The position numbers were made by a program, and so were the translations under genes. From positions 1 to 64,000 of the forward strand of contig CAYURM010000001.1 in the NCBI GenBank assembly GCA_964447155.1: DNA of 64,000 nucleotides. Direction: 5' to 3'. Position 1 is the stretch's first letter, and each line of letters opens with the position of its first letter. Source of the stretch: SMBSF63 sp034003545 (GTDB lineage: Bacteria > Chloroflexota > Anaerolineae > Anaerolineales > Anaerolineaceae). Positions 43,345 through 51,268 of the stretch are shown here, piece by piece. The notes beneath the pieces are model-generated. The model had not been told where the DNA came from, made no database searches, and saw only the letters and a list, made by a program, of their open reading frames with translations.

Positions 43345-44430
43345 ATGGCAAAAGATAAAGTACGAGTAGCAATCATCGGGGTAGGCAACTGTGCCTCTGC
43401 CCTGGTCCAAGGAGTCCATTATTACCAGAACGCAAAAGATACCGATCGTGTACCCGGCTTGATGCATGTCAACCTTGGCGGCTATCACATTCGCGATATT
43501 GAGTTTACCGCGGCATTTGACGTCGTCAGCACCAAAGTCGGCAAAGACCTTTCAGAAGCCATCTTCAGCTTCCCCAATAACACGGTCAAATTTTCTGAAG
43601 TGCCCACAATGAATATTCCCGTTTCCCGCGGCATGACCCATGACGGGTTGGGCAAATACTTGAGCGAAATTCTCGAAAAAGCCCCCGGACCGACCGATGA
43701 TATTGTGGGGATCCTCAAAAAAACAAAAACGGATGTCGTCGTCAACTTCCTCCCCGTTGGCTCCGAAATGGCAACCAAATGGTACGCCGAACAGATTCTG
43801 GAAGCTGGCTGCGCCATGGTCAACGCCATGCCGGTCTTCATCTCCAGCTCGGAATACTGGTCAAAACGATTTATTGACGCCGGATTACCCATCATTGGCG
43901 ATGATATCAAGAGTCAAGTCGGCGCAACCATCACTCACCGCGTTCTTACCAGCATGTTCGTTGACCGCGGCGTGCGCCTTGACAACACCTACCAATTGAA
44001 CTTCGGCGGCAACACCGACTTCCTCAACATGCTCGAACGTGACCGCCTTGAATCCAAGAAAATTTCCAAAACCCAGGCGGTTACCTCCATGCTGCCCTAT
44101 GACATGGGCACGGAACACATCCACGTCGGCCCCAGCGACCATGTGCCGTGGCTGACCGACCGCAAATGGTGCTATATCCGCATGGAAGGCACTACCTTCG
44201 GTGATGTGCCCCTCAACGTTGAAGTCAAGCTGGAAGTATGGGACTCGCCCAACTCCGCCGGGGTGATCATTGACGCCGTGCGCTGCGCCAAGCTCGCCCT
44301 GGATCGCGGCATCAGCGGCCCGCTCTACGCCCCTTCCTCCTACTTCATGAAATCCCCGCCCCGTCAGTACAAAGATGACATCGCCCACGCCAAAACCGAA
44401 GCCTTCATCCAGGGCGAAGAAGTAGAATAG
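43345..44430 (+). CDS. Inositol-3-phosphate synthase
   Basis: A 361-residue protein of the short myo-inositol-1-phosphate synthase family found in actinobacteria, archaea and some Chloroflexota. It begins with an NAD-binding Rossmann motif VRVAIIGVGNCASALVQGV, and contains NFLPVGSEMATKWYAEQ, GDDIKSQVGATITHR and NFGGNTDFLNM. It converts glucose 6-phosphate to inositol 3-phosphate, the first step toward inositol phospholipids and compatible solutes. AAGGAG at 43328-43333 precedes the ATG at 43345. Confidence 0.93.
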   Translation: MAKDKVRVAIIGVGNCASALVQGVHYYQNAKDTDRVPGLMHVNLGGYHIRDIEFTAAFDVVSTKVGKDLSEAIFSFPNNTVKFSEVPTMNIPVSRGMTHDGLGKYLSEILEKAPGPTDDIVGILKKTKTDVVVNFLPVGSEMATKWYAEQILEAGCAMVNAMPVFISSSEYWSKRFIDAGLPIIGDDIKSQVGATITHRVLTSMFVDRGVRLDNTYQLNFGGNTDFLNMLERDRLESKKISKTQAVTSMLPYDMGTEHIHVGPSDHVPWLTDRKWCYIRMEGTTFGDVPLNVEVKLEVWDSPNSAGVIIDAVRCAKLALDRGISGPLYAPSSYFMKSPPRQYKDDIAHAKTEAFIQGEEVE

Positions 44431-44452
44431 CAAAATATATCGTTTAAACAAA

Positions 44453-44487
44453 AGAGTGGCGGAAGAAGTTCCCGCCACTCTCTGTTT
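44453..44487 (+). terminator. Terminator after the inositol-phosphate synthase gene
   Basis: AGAGTGGCGG (44453-44462) pairs with CCGCCACTCT (44472-44481); a modest T-rich tail follows. Confidence 0.75.
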
Positions 44488-44497
44488 ATTCAGGCAG

Positions 44498-44521
44498 GGT
44501 GCGTTCGCTTTTGAACGCACC
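44498..44521. repeat. Single GGTGCGTT hairpin
   Basis: GGTGCGTTC, a short loop, then GAACGCACC: the same hairpin motif as in the 225-bp tandem repeat and the MITE. It lies right after a terminator. Confidence 0.8.
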
Positions 44522-44557
44522 AAAAACCAGCCGGGAAGGGAGTATGTCAAATCCTGT

Positions 44558-45742
44558 TTACTCCCCCAGTCCTTCCGCATCCGCTTCCAGCAGGCTGCAT
44601 GGCTGATTTCCACACTTCAAATATTCAATCCGCTTGATAACATCCTTCACCAGATGCCCCGGCTCAACCCATAGACCATACTGCGCGCCGGTGGCCTGGT
44701 TAACTTTATCGGGACGGGCCACGTTAAAACTGACAAAATTGGATAACACGACCAGAACAAGCATCACGATCAGCACTTTCTTCTTGTCCGAAAAAGCAAC
44801 ACCCATCAGGATCAACCAGAAAGGAATGGTCGGGATCATATACGCCGGCTCGGTGGGAATATACATGTAGAAAGCTTGGATCACCAGGATCATTGCCGCA
44901 CTGGCAACCAGTACGCTCCTGTCCGGCAACTGTGTCCATTTCTCTCGTTTGGCAACCAGCCGGATCCCCCCCCATGCCAGGACAAGAATAACCGGCGGAC
45001 TCCAGAAATAAATGGTCTTGTACACCCAGCGCCCTATTCGCAACATTGGCGTCCAAAATACTTCCGTCCCCACCGAAGGGCTGACATAAGCAAAATTCCA
45101 TTCCGCAAAATCCAATGATGGCACATAAAACAAAACCGTGAGACATGCAGTGATCACTCCACCCAGAATGATTTTTCCGCGGTCTGCTTTTTTCGTGAAG
45201 AATACCCACAAGTAGAAAACCGCCACCACCAGCCCGGTCGTCAGACGGGAACCAATCCCCAGCGCCATCAACACCCCCGCCGCAAAGAATTTGCGCTCCC
45301 GGAATTTCATCAATCCCAGAAAGGCAAAGCCAAATGCAAACAGGTAATCCATCGTGCAAGTCGAGTTGACCAGATAATAAGGTTGTACCATCAAGATGAG
45401 CGTTAACAACCGGTAATGCGGCACCTGGTTTTCTTTACTGAACCGCATAAAATGCTTCAGGATCAGCAAAGACATCCCCACACTGGCAAGATTGGTCAGA
45501 ATGCTGCCGCCGATCCAGTTAAAAAAGAAAGTGATCGATTCATAAATAAAGAAACCGGGCACACGGGAAGGGACATAATCCAGTGTTTCTGCGAAATTCT
45601 TGCCAGCCCACACGACATTATGCGAATCGTAATCGCTGCCATACCCTAAAAATATGAAGGGAAGATAAATACACAGGGCCAGGAGAAAAATTTTGTGATC
45701 TGTGTTTTTAAAATAATTTTTTATTTTTTCGATACCAACCAT
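44558..45742 (-). CDS. Polytopic membrane protein, GT-C glycosyltransferase-like
   Basis: A 394-residue protein with about nine hydrophobic helices. After the first helix an acidic loop GYGSDYDSHNVVWAGK and the sequence PSRVPGF resemble the first external loop of GT-C mannosyl- or arabinosyltransferases that use polyprenyl-linked sugars; this is inference. The basic KNYFKNTDHK N terminus suggests it faces the cytoplasm. GGGGAG precedes the ATG. A manC gene elsewhere in the window could supply GDP-mannose for such enzymes. Confidence 0.65.
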   Translation of the reverse strand: MVGIEKIKNYFKNTDHKIFLLALCIYLPFIFLGYGSDYDSHNVVWAGKNFAETLDYVPSRVPGFFIYESITFFFNWIGGSILTNLASVGMSLLILKHFMRFSKENQVPHYRLLTLILMVQPYYLVNSTCTMDYLFAFGFAFLGLMKFRERKFFAAGVLMALGIGSRLTTGLVVAVFYLWVFFTKKADRGKIILGGVITACLTVLFYVPSLDFAEWNFAYVSPSVGTEVFWTPMLRIGRWVYKTIYFWSPPVILVLAWGGIRLVAKREKWTQLPDRSVLVASAAMILVIQAFYMYIPTEPAYMIPTIPFWLILMGVAFSDKKKVLIVMLVLVVLSNFVSFNVARPDKVNQATGAQYGLWVEPGHLVKDVIKRIEYLKCGNQPCSLLEADAEGLGE

Positions 45743-45918
45743 GAAAACTCCCCAATCATCATATGCTATGGAGGATCAGGAATGATCAGATCTTCTTCCC
45801 TCCGGTAAAAAACTATTATAACCGTTCTCTTTCTTTGTTATACTTGTAACTTAAACAGAGAGCTGTCAAGTTTTGTAGAATCGCCCTCACTATTTTTTCA
45901 AATGAACTGCGAAGCGTA

Positions 45919-45937
45919 GGCTGAGCTTGTCGAAGCC
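45919..45937. repeat. Dispersed GGCTGAGCTTGTCGAAGCC repeat
   Basis: Single copy of a short imperfect palindrome (TGAGCTTGTCGAAG type) that is scattered in intergenic regions of many bacterial genomes. Confidence 0.5.
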
Positions 45938-45995
45938 GAAGCGGTGGGTACGGACGCTCTGCGGCCAAGTTCACACTGCATTAAAACGATAATTT

Positions 45996-46229
45996 GTAAC
46001 TGCTCAGCGCTGTCTAGGGAGCAAAGACTCGATAGGGTAAAGCATATCCTCACCCTGCATTCCCAAAGTAGTAGCTTTTGCCTACGAACCCGTCACGCGT
46101 AGGGTGCGTTAGCGTGCTGTCCGCAACGCACCAATCGTCAAACTCCAATTCAGAACCATTCAAAACCAAAGGTGAGTTTTGGTGCGTTCAACTGCGAACG
46201 CACCCTACAACACCTGCCTGAGCAGTTAC
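45996..46229. mobile_element. 234-bp MITE with 12-bp inverted ends and 8-bp target duplication
   Basis: The left end GTAACTGCTCAG (45996-46007) is the exact reverse complement of the right end CTGAGCAGTTAC (46218-46229). GATAATTT directly precedes it (45988-45995) and directly follows it (46230-46237), a perfect 8-bp target duplication. No transposase is encoded. GTAA ends and 8-bp duplications are typical of the IS66 family, so it may be moved by such an element. The inside contains GTAGGGTGCGTT and GGTGCGTTC...GAACGCACCCTAC hairpins and an inverted copy of TGCTTTACCCTATCG (46030-46044), also present in the 225-bp repeat. The rest of the gap (45743-46359) holds no gene. Confidence 0.9.
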
Positions 46230-46359
46230 GATAATTTCTACATCTTTTGACTGCTCCTTTTATTTCCAATTATTTCGCCCCCCTTTCTTTGTTATACTTA
46301 TCCCCTGATACAAAATGATCGCCATCTACATCCGAATTCAACAAGTGAGATTTTCATTA

Positions 46360-47586
46360 ATGATGAAACGTACAATCCAAAATACCAAACCGCTTATCAA
46401 AACCCTGGCACTCCTGCCCGTGTTGCTCATCCTTTTAACAGCCTGTACCCCTGCCGCCGCAGCACAGCCCGCCCTCGACGCAACCGCCATCTTCGAAAGC
46501 GCCCTGCTGACGGCCACCTACGCCATCACCGGCCCCACGGAAACTGCCACGCCACAACCGCCCACCGCTGTGCCCCCCACGCCGGAACCAACCGCCACAA
46601 TCACCCCTGATCCCAACCGCACCCCGCCCGCCCTGCCGGCCGTCTACACCTCGCAGTACCTCAACCCGCTGGACGCTCCCCGCAGTTACATCAAAGACAC
46701 CTGCACCTATCTCAAGATGCGCTGGGACCCCAACAATGCCAGCCCAGGAACCGTGGTTATGCCGATCATGTACCACTGGATCGTTGACGAAAACCCTGAC
46801 CCTGTAAAAATGCAAATCTCCCGATCTACTTTGCTGGAGTTAGGTCGGAACTTGAAAGATCAGGGCTTTGAAGCGATTACCATTCAACAATTGAATGATT
46901 TTCTGACAACCAATGCAAAAATCCCTGAACGCTCTGTGATTCTTATCGTTGATGACCGCCATTCGGCAAACTCCTTTGAAAATACCTTCAAAACTTATTA
47001 TGATGATTATGGCTGGACCTTCGTCAATGGCTGGATCAGCACAACAGAATCCTCCCAGGATTTGATCGATGGCAACGTACGTTTGCAAAACGAAGGCTGG
47101 ATCGACCACCAGGCTCACGGCGTTATCCATAATATCCCCATCAGCGACAACTCGTCAGAAGAATATATGTATTCCGAACTGGCTGGTTCTATTTCTACCA
47201 TTCAAAACGTGTATGGCAAAGCGCCCATTGCCTACGTTTGGCCTGGCGGCGGCTTTACCCCCCGCGCCGTCGAGATCGCCCAGGAAGTCGGCTACCAGCT
47301 CGGCTTCACCGTTAACCCGCGCGGCCCGCTCATGTTCAACTGGATCCCCCAGGCAGACGAGTATGACGCCGCCCGCCCCTCTTACATCCCCGAAGGGCAG
47401 GTTAACAACCCCCTGCTTACCCTGCCCCGCTACTGGGATCAGGACGCCAGCATCCACATCGACACCGTCCGAACCATCGGCAAGGAAGCCCGCGCCTACG
47501 CGGAACAGACCCGCGCTACCGAATTGGAATACTACGACATCGTCTGCAAGCCCATCACCGGAGAGATCCCGCCCCTGGCCGAATAG
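46360..47586 (+). CDS. Polysaccharide deacetylase-like lipoprotein
   Basis: A 408-residue lipoprotein with lipobox LLTAC and a Pro/Thr linker to about residue 95. Residues about 140-340 resemble the NodB/polysaccharide deacetylase fold: PIMYHWI, a core strand VILIVDDRHS, DHQAHGVIHN, and WPGGGFTPRAVEIAQEVGY, which corresponds to the RPPGG region. The usual TFDDG is replaced by IVDDRH, so activity or substrate may differ. The start at 46360 is a choice between adjacent ATGs after a possible TATACT -10 box (46293-46298); an ATG at 46315 would add a poor signal. Confidence 0.75.
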   Translation: MMKRTIQNTKPLIKTLALLPVLLILLTACTPAAAAQPALDATAIFESALLTATYAITGPTETATPQPPTAVPPTPEPTATITPDPNRTPPALPAVYTSQYLNPLDAPRSYIKDTCTYLKMRWDPNNASPGTVVMPIMYHWIVDENPDPVKMQISRSTLLELGRNLKDQGFEAITIQQLNDFLTTNAKIPERSVILIVDDRHSANSFENTFKTYYDDYGWTFVNGWISTTESSQDLIDGNVRLQNEGWIDHQAHGVIHNIPISDNSSEEYMYSELAGSISTIQNVYGKAPIAYVWPGGGFTPRAVEIAQEVGYQLGFTVNPRGPLMFNWIPQADEYDAARPSYIPEGQVNNPLLTLPRYWDQDASIHIDTVRTIGKEARAYAEQTRATELEYYDIVCKPITGEIPPLAE

Positions 47587-47622
47587 CCTCGGCGGCACAC
47601 CCCTTGCAACCTGTAAAATATA

Positions 47623-47976
47623 ATGGAACAAAACTGTCCTTTCTGTCAAATCATTGCCGGTGAAAGACCCGGCCGCATCGTCCACCGCGATGACCTTGTC
47701 ACCGCCTTCTGGGATCGCGCGCCGATTACCCCCATCCATATCCTGATTGTCCCCAATCAGCACATCGACTCCCTCAATGAGGCCAATCACGAGCATCAGG
47801 CCCTCCTCGGCCACCTGCTGCTGACCGCCCAACACATCGCCCGCGACCAGGGCATCTTTGACCGCGGCTACCGTGTGCTGATCAACACCGGTCGCGATGG
47901 CGGACAAACCGTCCACCATCTCCACGTGCACCTCATTGGCGGCAAATCTCTCCCCATCGGTCTGGCAACCGCATGA
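47623..47976 (+). CDS. HIT family nucleotide-binding protein
   Basis: A 117-residue histidine-triad protein. Two zinc-type Cys lie at the N terminus (CPFC, residues 5-8), and the active site is HHLHVHL (H99, H101, H103). Members hydrolyse AMP from adenosine-linked substrates. No ribosome binding site is clear; TAAAAT (47614-47619) ends three bases before the ATG. Its stop overlaps the start of the following wall-enzyme gene. Confidence 0.93.
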   Translation: MEQNCPFCQIIAGERPGRIVHRDDLVTAFWDRAPITPIHILIVPNQHIDSLNEANHEHQALLGHLLLTAQHIARDQGIFDRGYRVLINTGRDGGQTVHHLHVHLIGGKSLPIGLATA

Positions 47977-49499
47977 AACATATCCCTATCCTCCTCACCG
48001 CGTTCCTCCTCGCCTCTTGTCAAAAACCCATCACCACTGACCCGGCCTCGCTTGCCATTCAGTCCCAACCCCAGGCAGCCAAGGCCACTGCACACCAGTC
48101 CGTTGACAACCGCCCGCCAGATTGGTGCCTGCCGCCCACCCGCGAACCAGGTACACCCATTACCGAACCCACCCCCAGCGCCCCGCGGACACTGCCCGCC
48201 TTGCGGACGGAACCCGAAACCTACGCGGTGCAGCCCGGCGACAGCCTCGCCGCCATCGCCAGCCAATTCGGCGTCCCGCTGACAGAAATCATCACCGAAA
48301 ACACCTTGACCAACCCGGACAGACTCGAAATCGGGCAAACCCTTGCCATCCCTGCGCCGCAGCCCGCTCAGCCCGGCCCCGCTTTCAAAATCATTCCCGA
48401 TTCAGAGCTGGTCAACGGCCCGGCCGCTGCCTGTTTCGACACTGCCCATTTTATCCAGCAATCCAATGGCTATCTTAACCAGTACACTGAAACCGTTGAT
48501 GGACATCTCATGACGGGCGCCGGGATCGTGGACAGAATTGCCGCCGAATATTCGGTCAATCCCCGTCTGTTATTAGCCCTGCTGGAACACCAAGGCCAGT
48601 GGCTGACCGCGGCCAGCCCCGCCTCCCTGTCCCTGACCTATCCGATGCAATATCAGGACCTCTACCGCGAAGGCCTCTACCGTCAGCTGGCATGGGCGGC
48701 CAACCAGCTCAACCGCGGCTTCTATCTCTATCAGGTCAATGGCTTCGCCAATTGGGTCACAGCGGACGGCACTGTCATTCCCGTCAACAACACCCTCAAC
48801 CCCGCCACCGCGGGCGTTCAGCATCTCTTCAGCCGCCTGCTGGATGAAAATACCTGGCGCGCCGCTGTCAGTGAGGGCGGATTCCGCCAGACCTACCAAA
48901 ACCTCTTCGGTTATCCTTTTGATCTTGCCATCGAACCGCTGGTTCCATCACAACTTAACCAGCCCGTATTCCAGCTTCCCTTTGAGCCGCATACCACCTG
49001 GTCCTTCACCAGCGGCCCTCACGGCGGCTGGGGAGATGGCGCTGCCTGGGCTGCCCTGGACTTTGCCCCGCCGGGGAATGCCGAGGGCTGCGTCCAGAGC
49101 GATGAATGGGTCACCGCTTTGGCCGATGGGGTCATCCTGTACAGCGCAGATGCCATCGTCATTCAGGATGTAGACAACAATGGCAGTTATCAATCCGGAT
49201 GGAGCCTGTTTTACGGTCATATCGAAACCCGTGACCGCATCCCCGCCGGTACCCCGGTCAAAGCCGGCGACCGCATCGGTCACCCCTCCTGCGAAGGCGG
49301 CGTTTCCAGCGGCACCCACGTTCACATCGCAAGAAGGTATAATGGGGAATGGATTTCCGCCGATGGTTCCCTGCCCTTCATCATGGATGGCTGGGTTTCT
49401 GCGGGCACCGGCGTCGTTTATAATGGTACATTACAGAAAGATGGACAGATTGTTGAAGCCTGGGATGAAAGAAAACCAGAAAACCAGATCCACCGTTAA
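47973..49499 (+). CDS. LysM and M23-like peptidase lipoprotein, paralogue 1
   Basis: A 508-residue lipoprotein (lipobox LLASC). A LysM domain (YAVQPGDSLAAIASQFGVPL...LAIP, about residues 88-130) is followed by a helical region similar to lysozyme or transglycosylase folds (EYSVNPRLLLALLEHQGQW, about 190-280) and a C-terminal M23-like domain (SGPHGGWG, AALDFAP, LFYGHI, GTHVHIARRYNGEW). In the helical motif the position of the catalytic Glu-Ser of transglycosylases is Gln-Gly. The His usually just before the M23 Asp is missing, though a conserved GPH lies upstream. It overlaps the HIT gene by four bases. Confidence 0.8.
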   Translation: MKHIPILLTAFLLASCQKPITTDPASLAIQSQPQAAKATAHQSVDNRPPDWCLPPTREPGTPITEPTPSAPRTLPALRTEPETYAVQPGDSLAAIASQFGVPLTEIITENTLTNPDRLEIGQTLAIPAPQPAQPGPAFKIIPDSELVNGPAAACFDTAHFIQQSNGYLNQYTETVDGHLMTGAGIVDRIAAEYSVNPRLLLALLEHQGQWLTAASPASLSLTYPMQYQDLYREGLYRQLAWAANQLNRGFYLYQVNGFANWVTADGTVIPVNNTLNPATAGVQHLFSRLLDENTWRAAVSEGGFRQTYQNLFGYPFDLAIEPLVPSQLNQPVFQLPFEPHTTWSFTSGPHGGWGDGAAWAALDFAPPGNAEGCVQSDEWVTALADGVILYSADAIVIQDVDNNGSYQSGWSLFYGHIETRDRIPAGTPVKAGDRIGHPSCEGGVSSGTHVHIARRYNGEWISADGSLPFIMDGWVSAGTGVVYNGTLQKDGQIVEAWDERKPENQIHR

Positions 49500-51138
49500 G
49501 CGGCTATCGCTGTTCGCTCTCCTCGGCGGCCTGTTGTTTTTTTCGATTGCCTGCTCATTGAGTTCAGGCTACGCTGCCAGCCAGACCGCCACAGCCGTCT
49601 ACTGGGATCCAACCCAGCCGCCTGAGCCAACCGCAGCATTAAACATCCCCCAGCCCGTTATGCAGGCCACGGTCACCGCCACCGAAGCCATCCCGACCAG
49701 AGAATGGACGGCTCTCCCCCCTACGCTGACGCCGACCGTCACGCTCACCGCCCCGCCGGCAGGTGCGCCCCCCGTAACGCCCGACCCGGTGAGCGAAGGG
49801 GTCACGCCCATCCTGTACTACGCCCAGGCCGGGGATACTTTATCGGCCCTCTCCGCCCGATTTGATGTTTGGCCGGAAGTGATCACCTCACCGCAAGACA
49901 TTCCTCTCGTCTCTTTGATCAAGCCAGATCAATTGTTGATCATTCCCCAACGATTCAGCGAAGATCAGGTTACCTCCAAAGAAATCCTCCTGCCCGACAG
50001 CGAAATCGTCTTCTCTCCCTCGGCCATCGACTTTGATGTGGATGCCTACGTAAAGAAAGCCGGCGGGTATCTCAACGAATACCGTGAGTGGCGCGTTGGC
50101 GGCTGGTATACCGGCATTGAAATCATCGAAGCCGTAGCGATTGAAAACTCCATCAATCCCCGCCTGCTGCTTGCCATGCTGGAGTACGAAAGCAACTGGG
50201 TCAGCGGACAGCCTGCCAACCTGGCACAATCCGACTATCCAATGGGCTGGAACGATTTCCATGCCAAAGGGCTCTACCGGCAGTTAAGCTGGGCGGTTCA
50301 GCAGTTATCCATCGGCTATTATGGCTGGCGTGCGGGGCTGGTGACAGAACTGGAATTCACCAACCACAAAACCATTCGCATTGCCCCGGAATTGAACGCC
50401 GGCACTGTCGCCGTGCAATACATGATGTCCCAACTATACGATGACCGGGAATGGATTGGGGCACTGTACGATCCCAACAGCCTGCCCGCCCTGTACGAAG
50501 ACATGTTCGGCAACCCGTGGACGCGTGCCCTTTCGGTCGAACCCTTATTGCCCACCTATCTCGTTCAGCCGGAAATGGAACTGCCCTTTGAACAAAACAT
50601 CCGCTGGAGCTTGACCGGCGGTCCGCACTCAGCCTGGGGCCCTGATGGCGCCCTGGCCGCTCTCGATTTTGCCCCCGCCTCTCTGGAGCATGGCTGCGTT
50701 GAATCGTCCCGCTGGATTACGGCGGCTGCCTCAGGTCTCGTCGTCCGTTCCAGTCAAGGCGTCGTCATGGTTGACCTGGACGGCGACGGCCATGAGCAAA
50801 CCGGCTGGGCACTGCTCTACATGCATGTCGCCACCAAAGACCGCGTCCCGGCCGGCACATGGCTCAGCACCAATGATAGAATTGGTCACCCATCCTGCGA
50901 AGGCGGCGTCTCAAACGGCACCCATCTTCATTTCGCCCGCAAGTATAACGGCGAATGGGTGCTGGCCGACGGCCCCCTGCCCTTTGTCCTCACCGGCTGG
51001 CAGGCGCATGCAGACAGTGTAGTACCGTATGCCGGCTTTCTCACGCGTGAGAACGAAGTAGTCATCGCCTCACAAGTCGGTTCATTTGAATCCTGTATTA
51101 TTCGCGGTGATGACCTGGAAAGCTGTCTCTGCCGTTAA
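49465..51138 (+). CDS. LysM and M23-like peptidase lipoprotein, paralogue 2
   Basis: A 557-residue lipoprotein with lipobox SIAC and a Thr/Pro linker. It has the same order as paralogue 1: LysM (YYAQAGDTLSALSARFDVWP), a helical domain (SINPRLLLAMLEYESNW) and an M23-like domain (GGPHSAWG, AALDFAP, LLYMHVATKD, GTHLHFARKYNGEW). Here the Glu-Ser pair of lytic transglycosylases is kept (YES). The start at 49465 lies inside the end of paralogue 1 (35-base overlap); 49441 is an alternative. It is probably a bifunctional wall hydrolase. Confidence 0.8.
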   Translation: MKENQKTRSTVKRLSLFALLGGLLFFSIACSLSSGYAASQTATAVYWDPTQPPEPTAALNIPQPVMQATVTATEAIPTREWTALPPTLTPTVTLTAPPAGAPPVTPDPVSEGVTPILYYAQAGDTLSALSARFDVWPEVITSPQDIPLVSLIKPDQLLIIPQRFSEDQVTSKEILLPDSEIVFSPSAIDFDVDAYVKKAGGYLNEYREWRVGGWYTGIEIIEAVAIENSINPRLLLAMLEYESNWVSGQPANLAQSDYPMGWNDFHAKGLYRQLSWAVQQLSIGYYGWRAGLVTELEFTNHKTIRIAPELNAGTVAVQYMMSQLYDDREWIGALYDPNSLPALYEDMFGNPWTRALSVEPLLPTYLVQPEMELPFEQNIRWSLTGGPHSAWGPDGALAALDFAPASLEHGCVESSRWITAAASGLVVRSSQGVVMVDLDGDGHEQTGWALLYMHVATKDRVPAGTWLSTNDRIGHPSCEGGVSNGTHLHFARKYNGEWVLADGPLPFVLTGWQAHADSVVPYAGFLTRENEVVIASQVGSFESCIIRGDDLESCLCR

Positions 51139-51268
51139 TATGCCCCTTGTCGGTTCGACTTTTAGACAGTATAAATAGATTGTCTGCCAAAATAGAAATA
51201 GACACGGCATGGCATTCTTAATCCATCACTTACATAATCCCCTTCCGTGGTTCAGGTTAGATATAGGT

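Noticed and set aside
46315..46359. Earlier ATG for the deacetylase-like lipoprotein
   Set aside because: It would put 15 extra residues before the basic n-region of the signal peptide.
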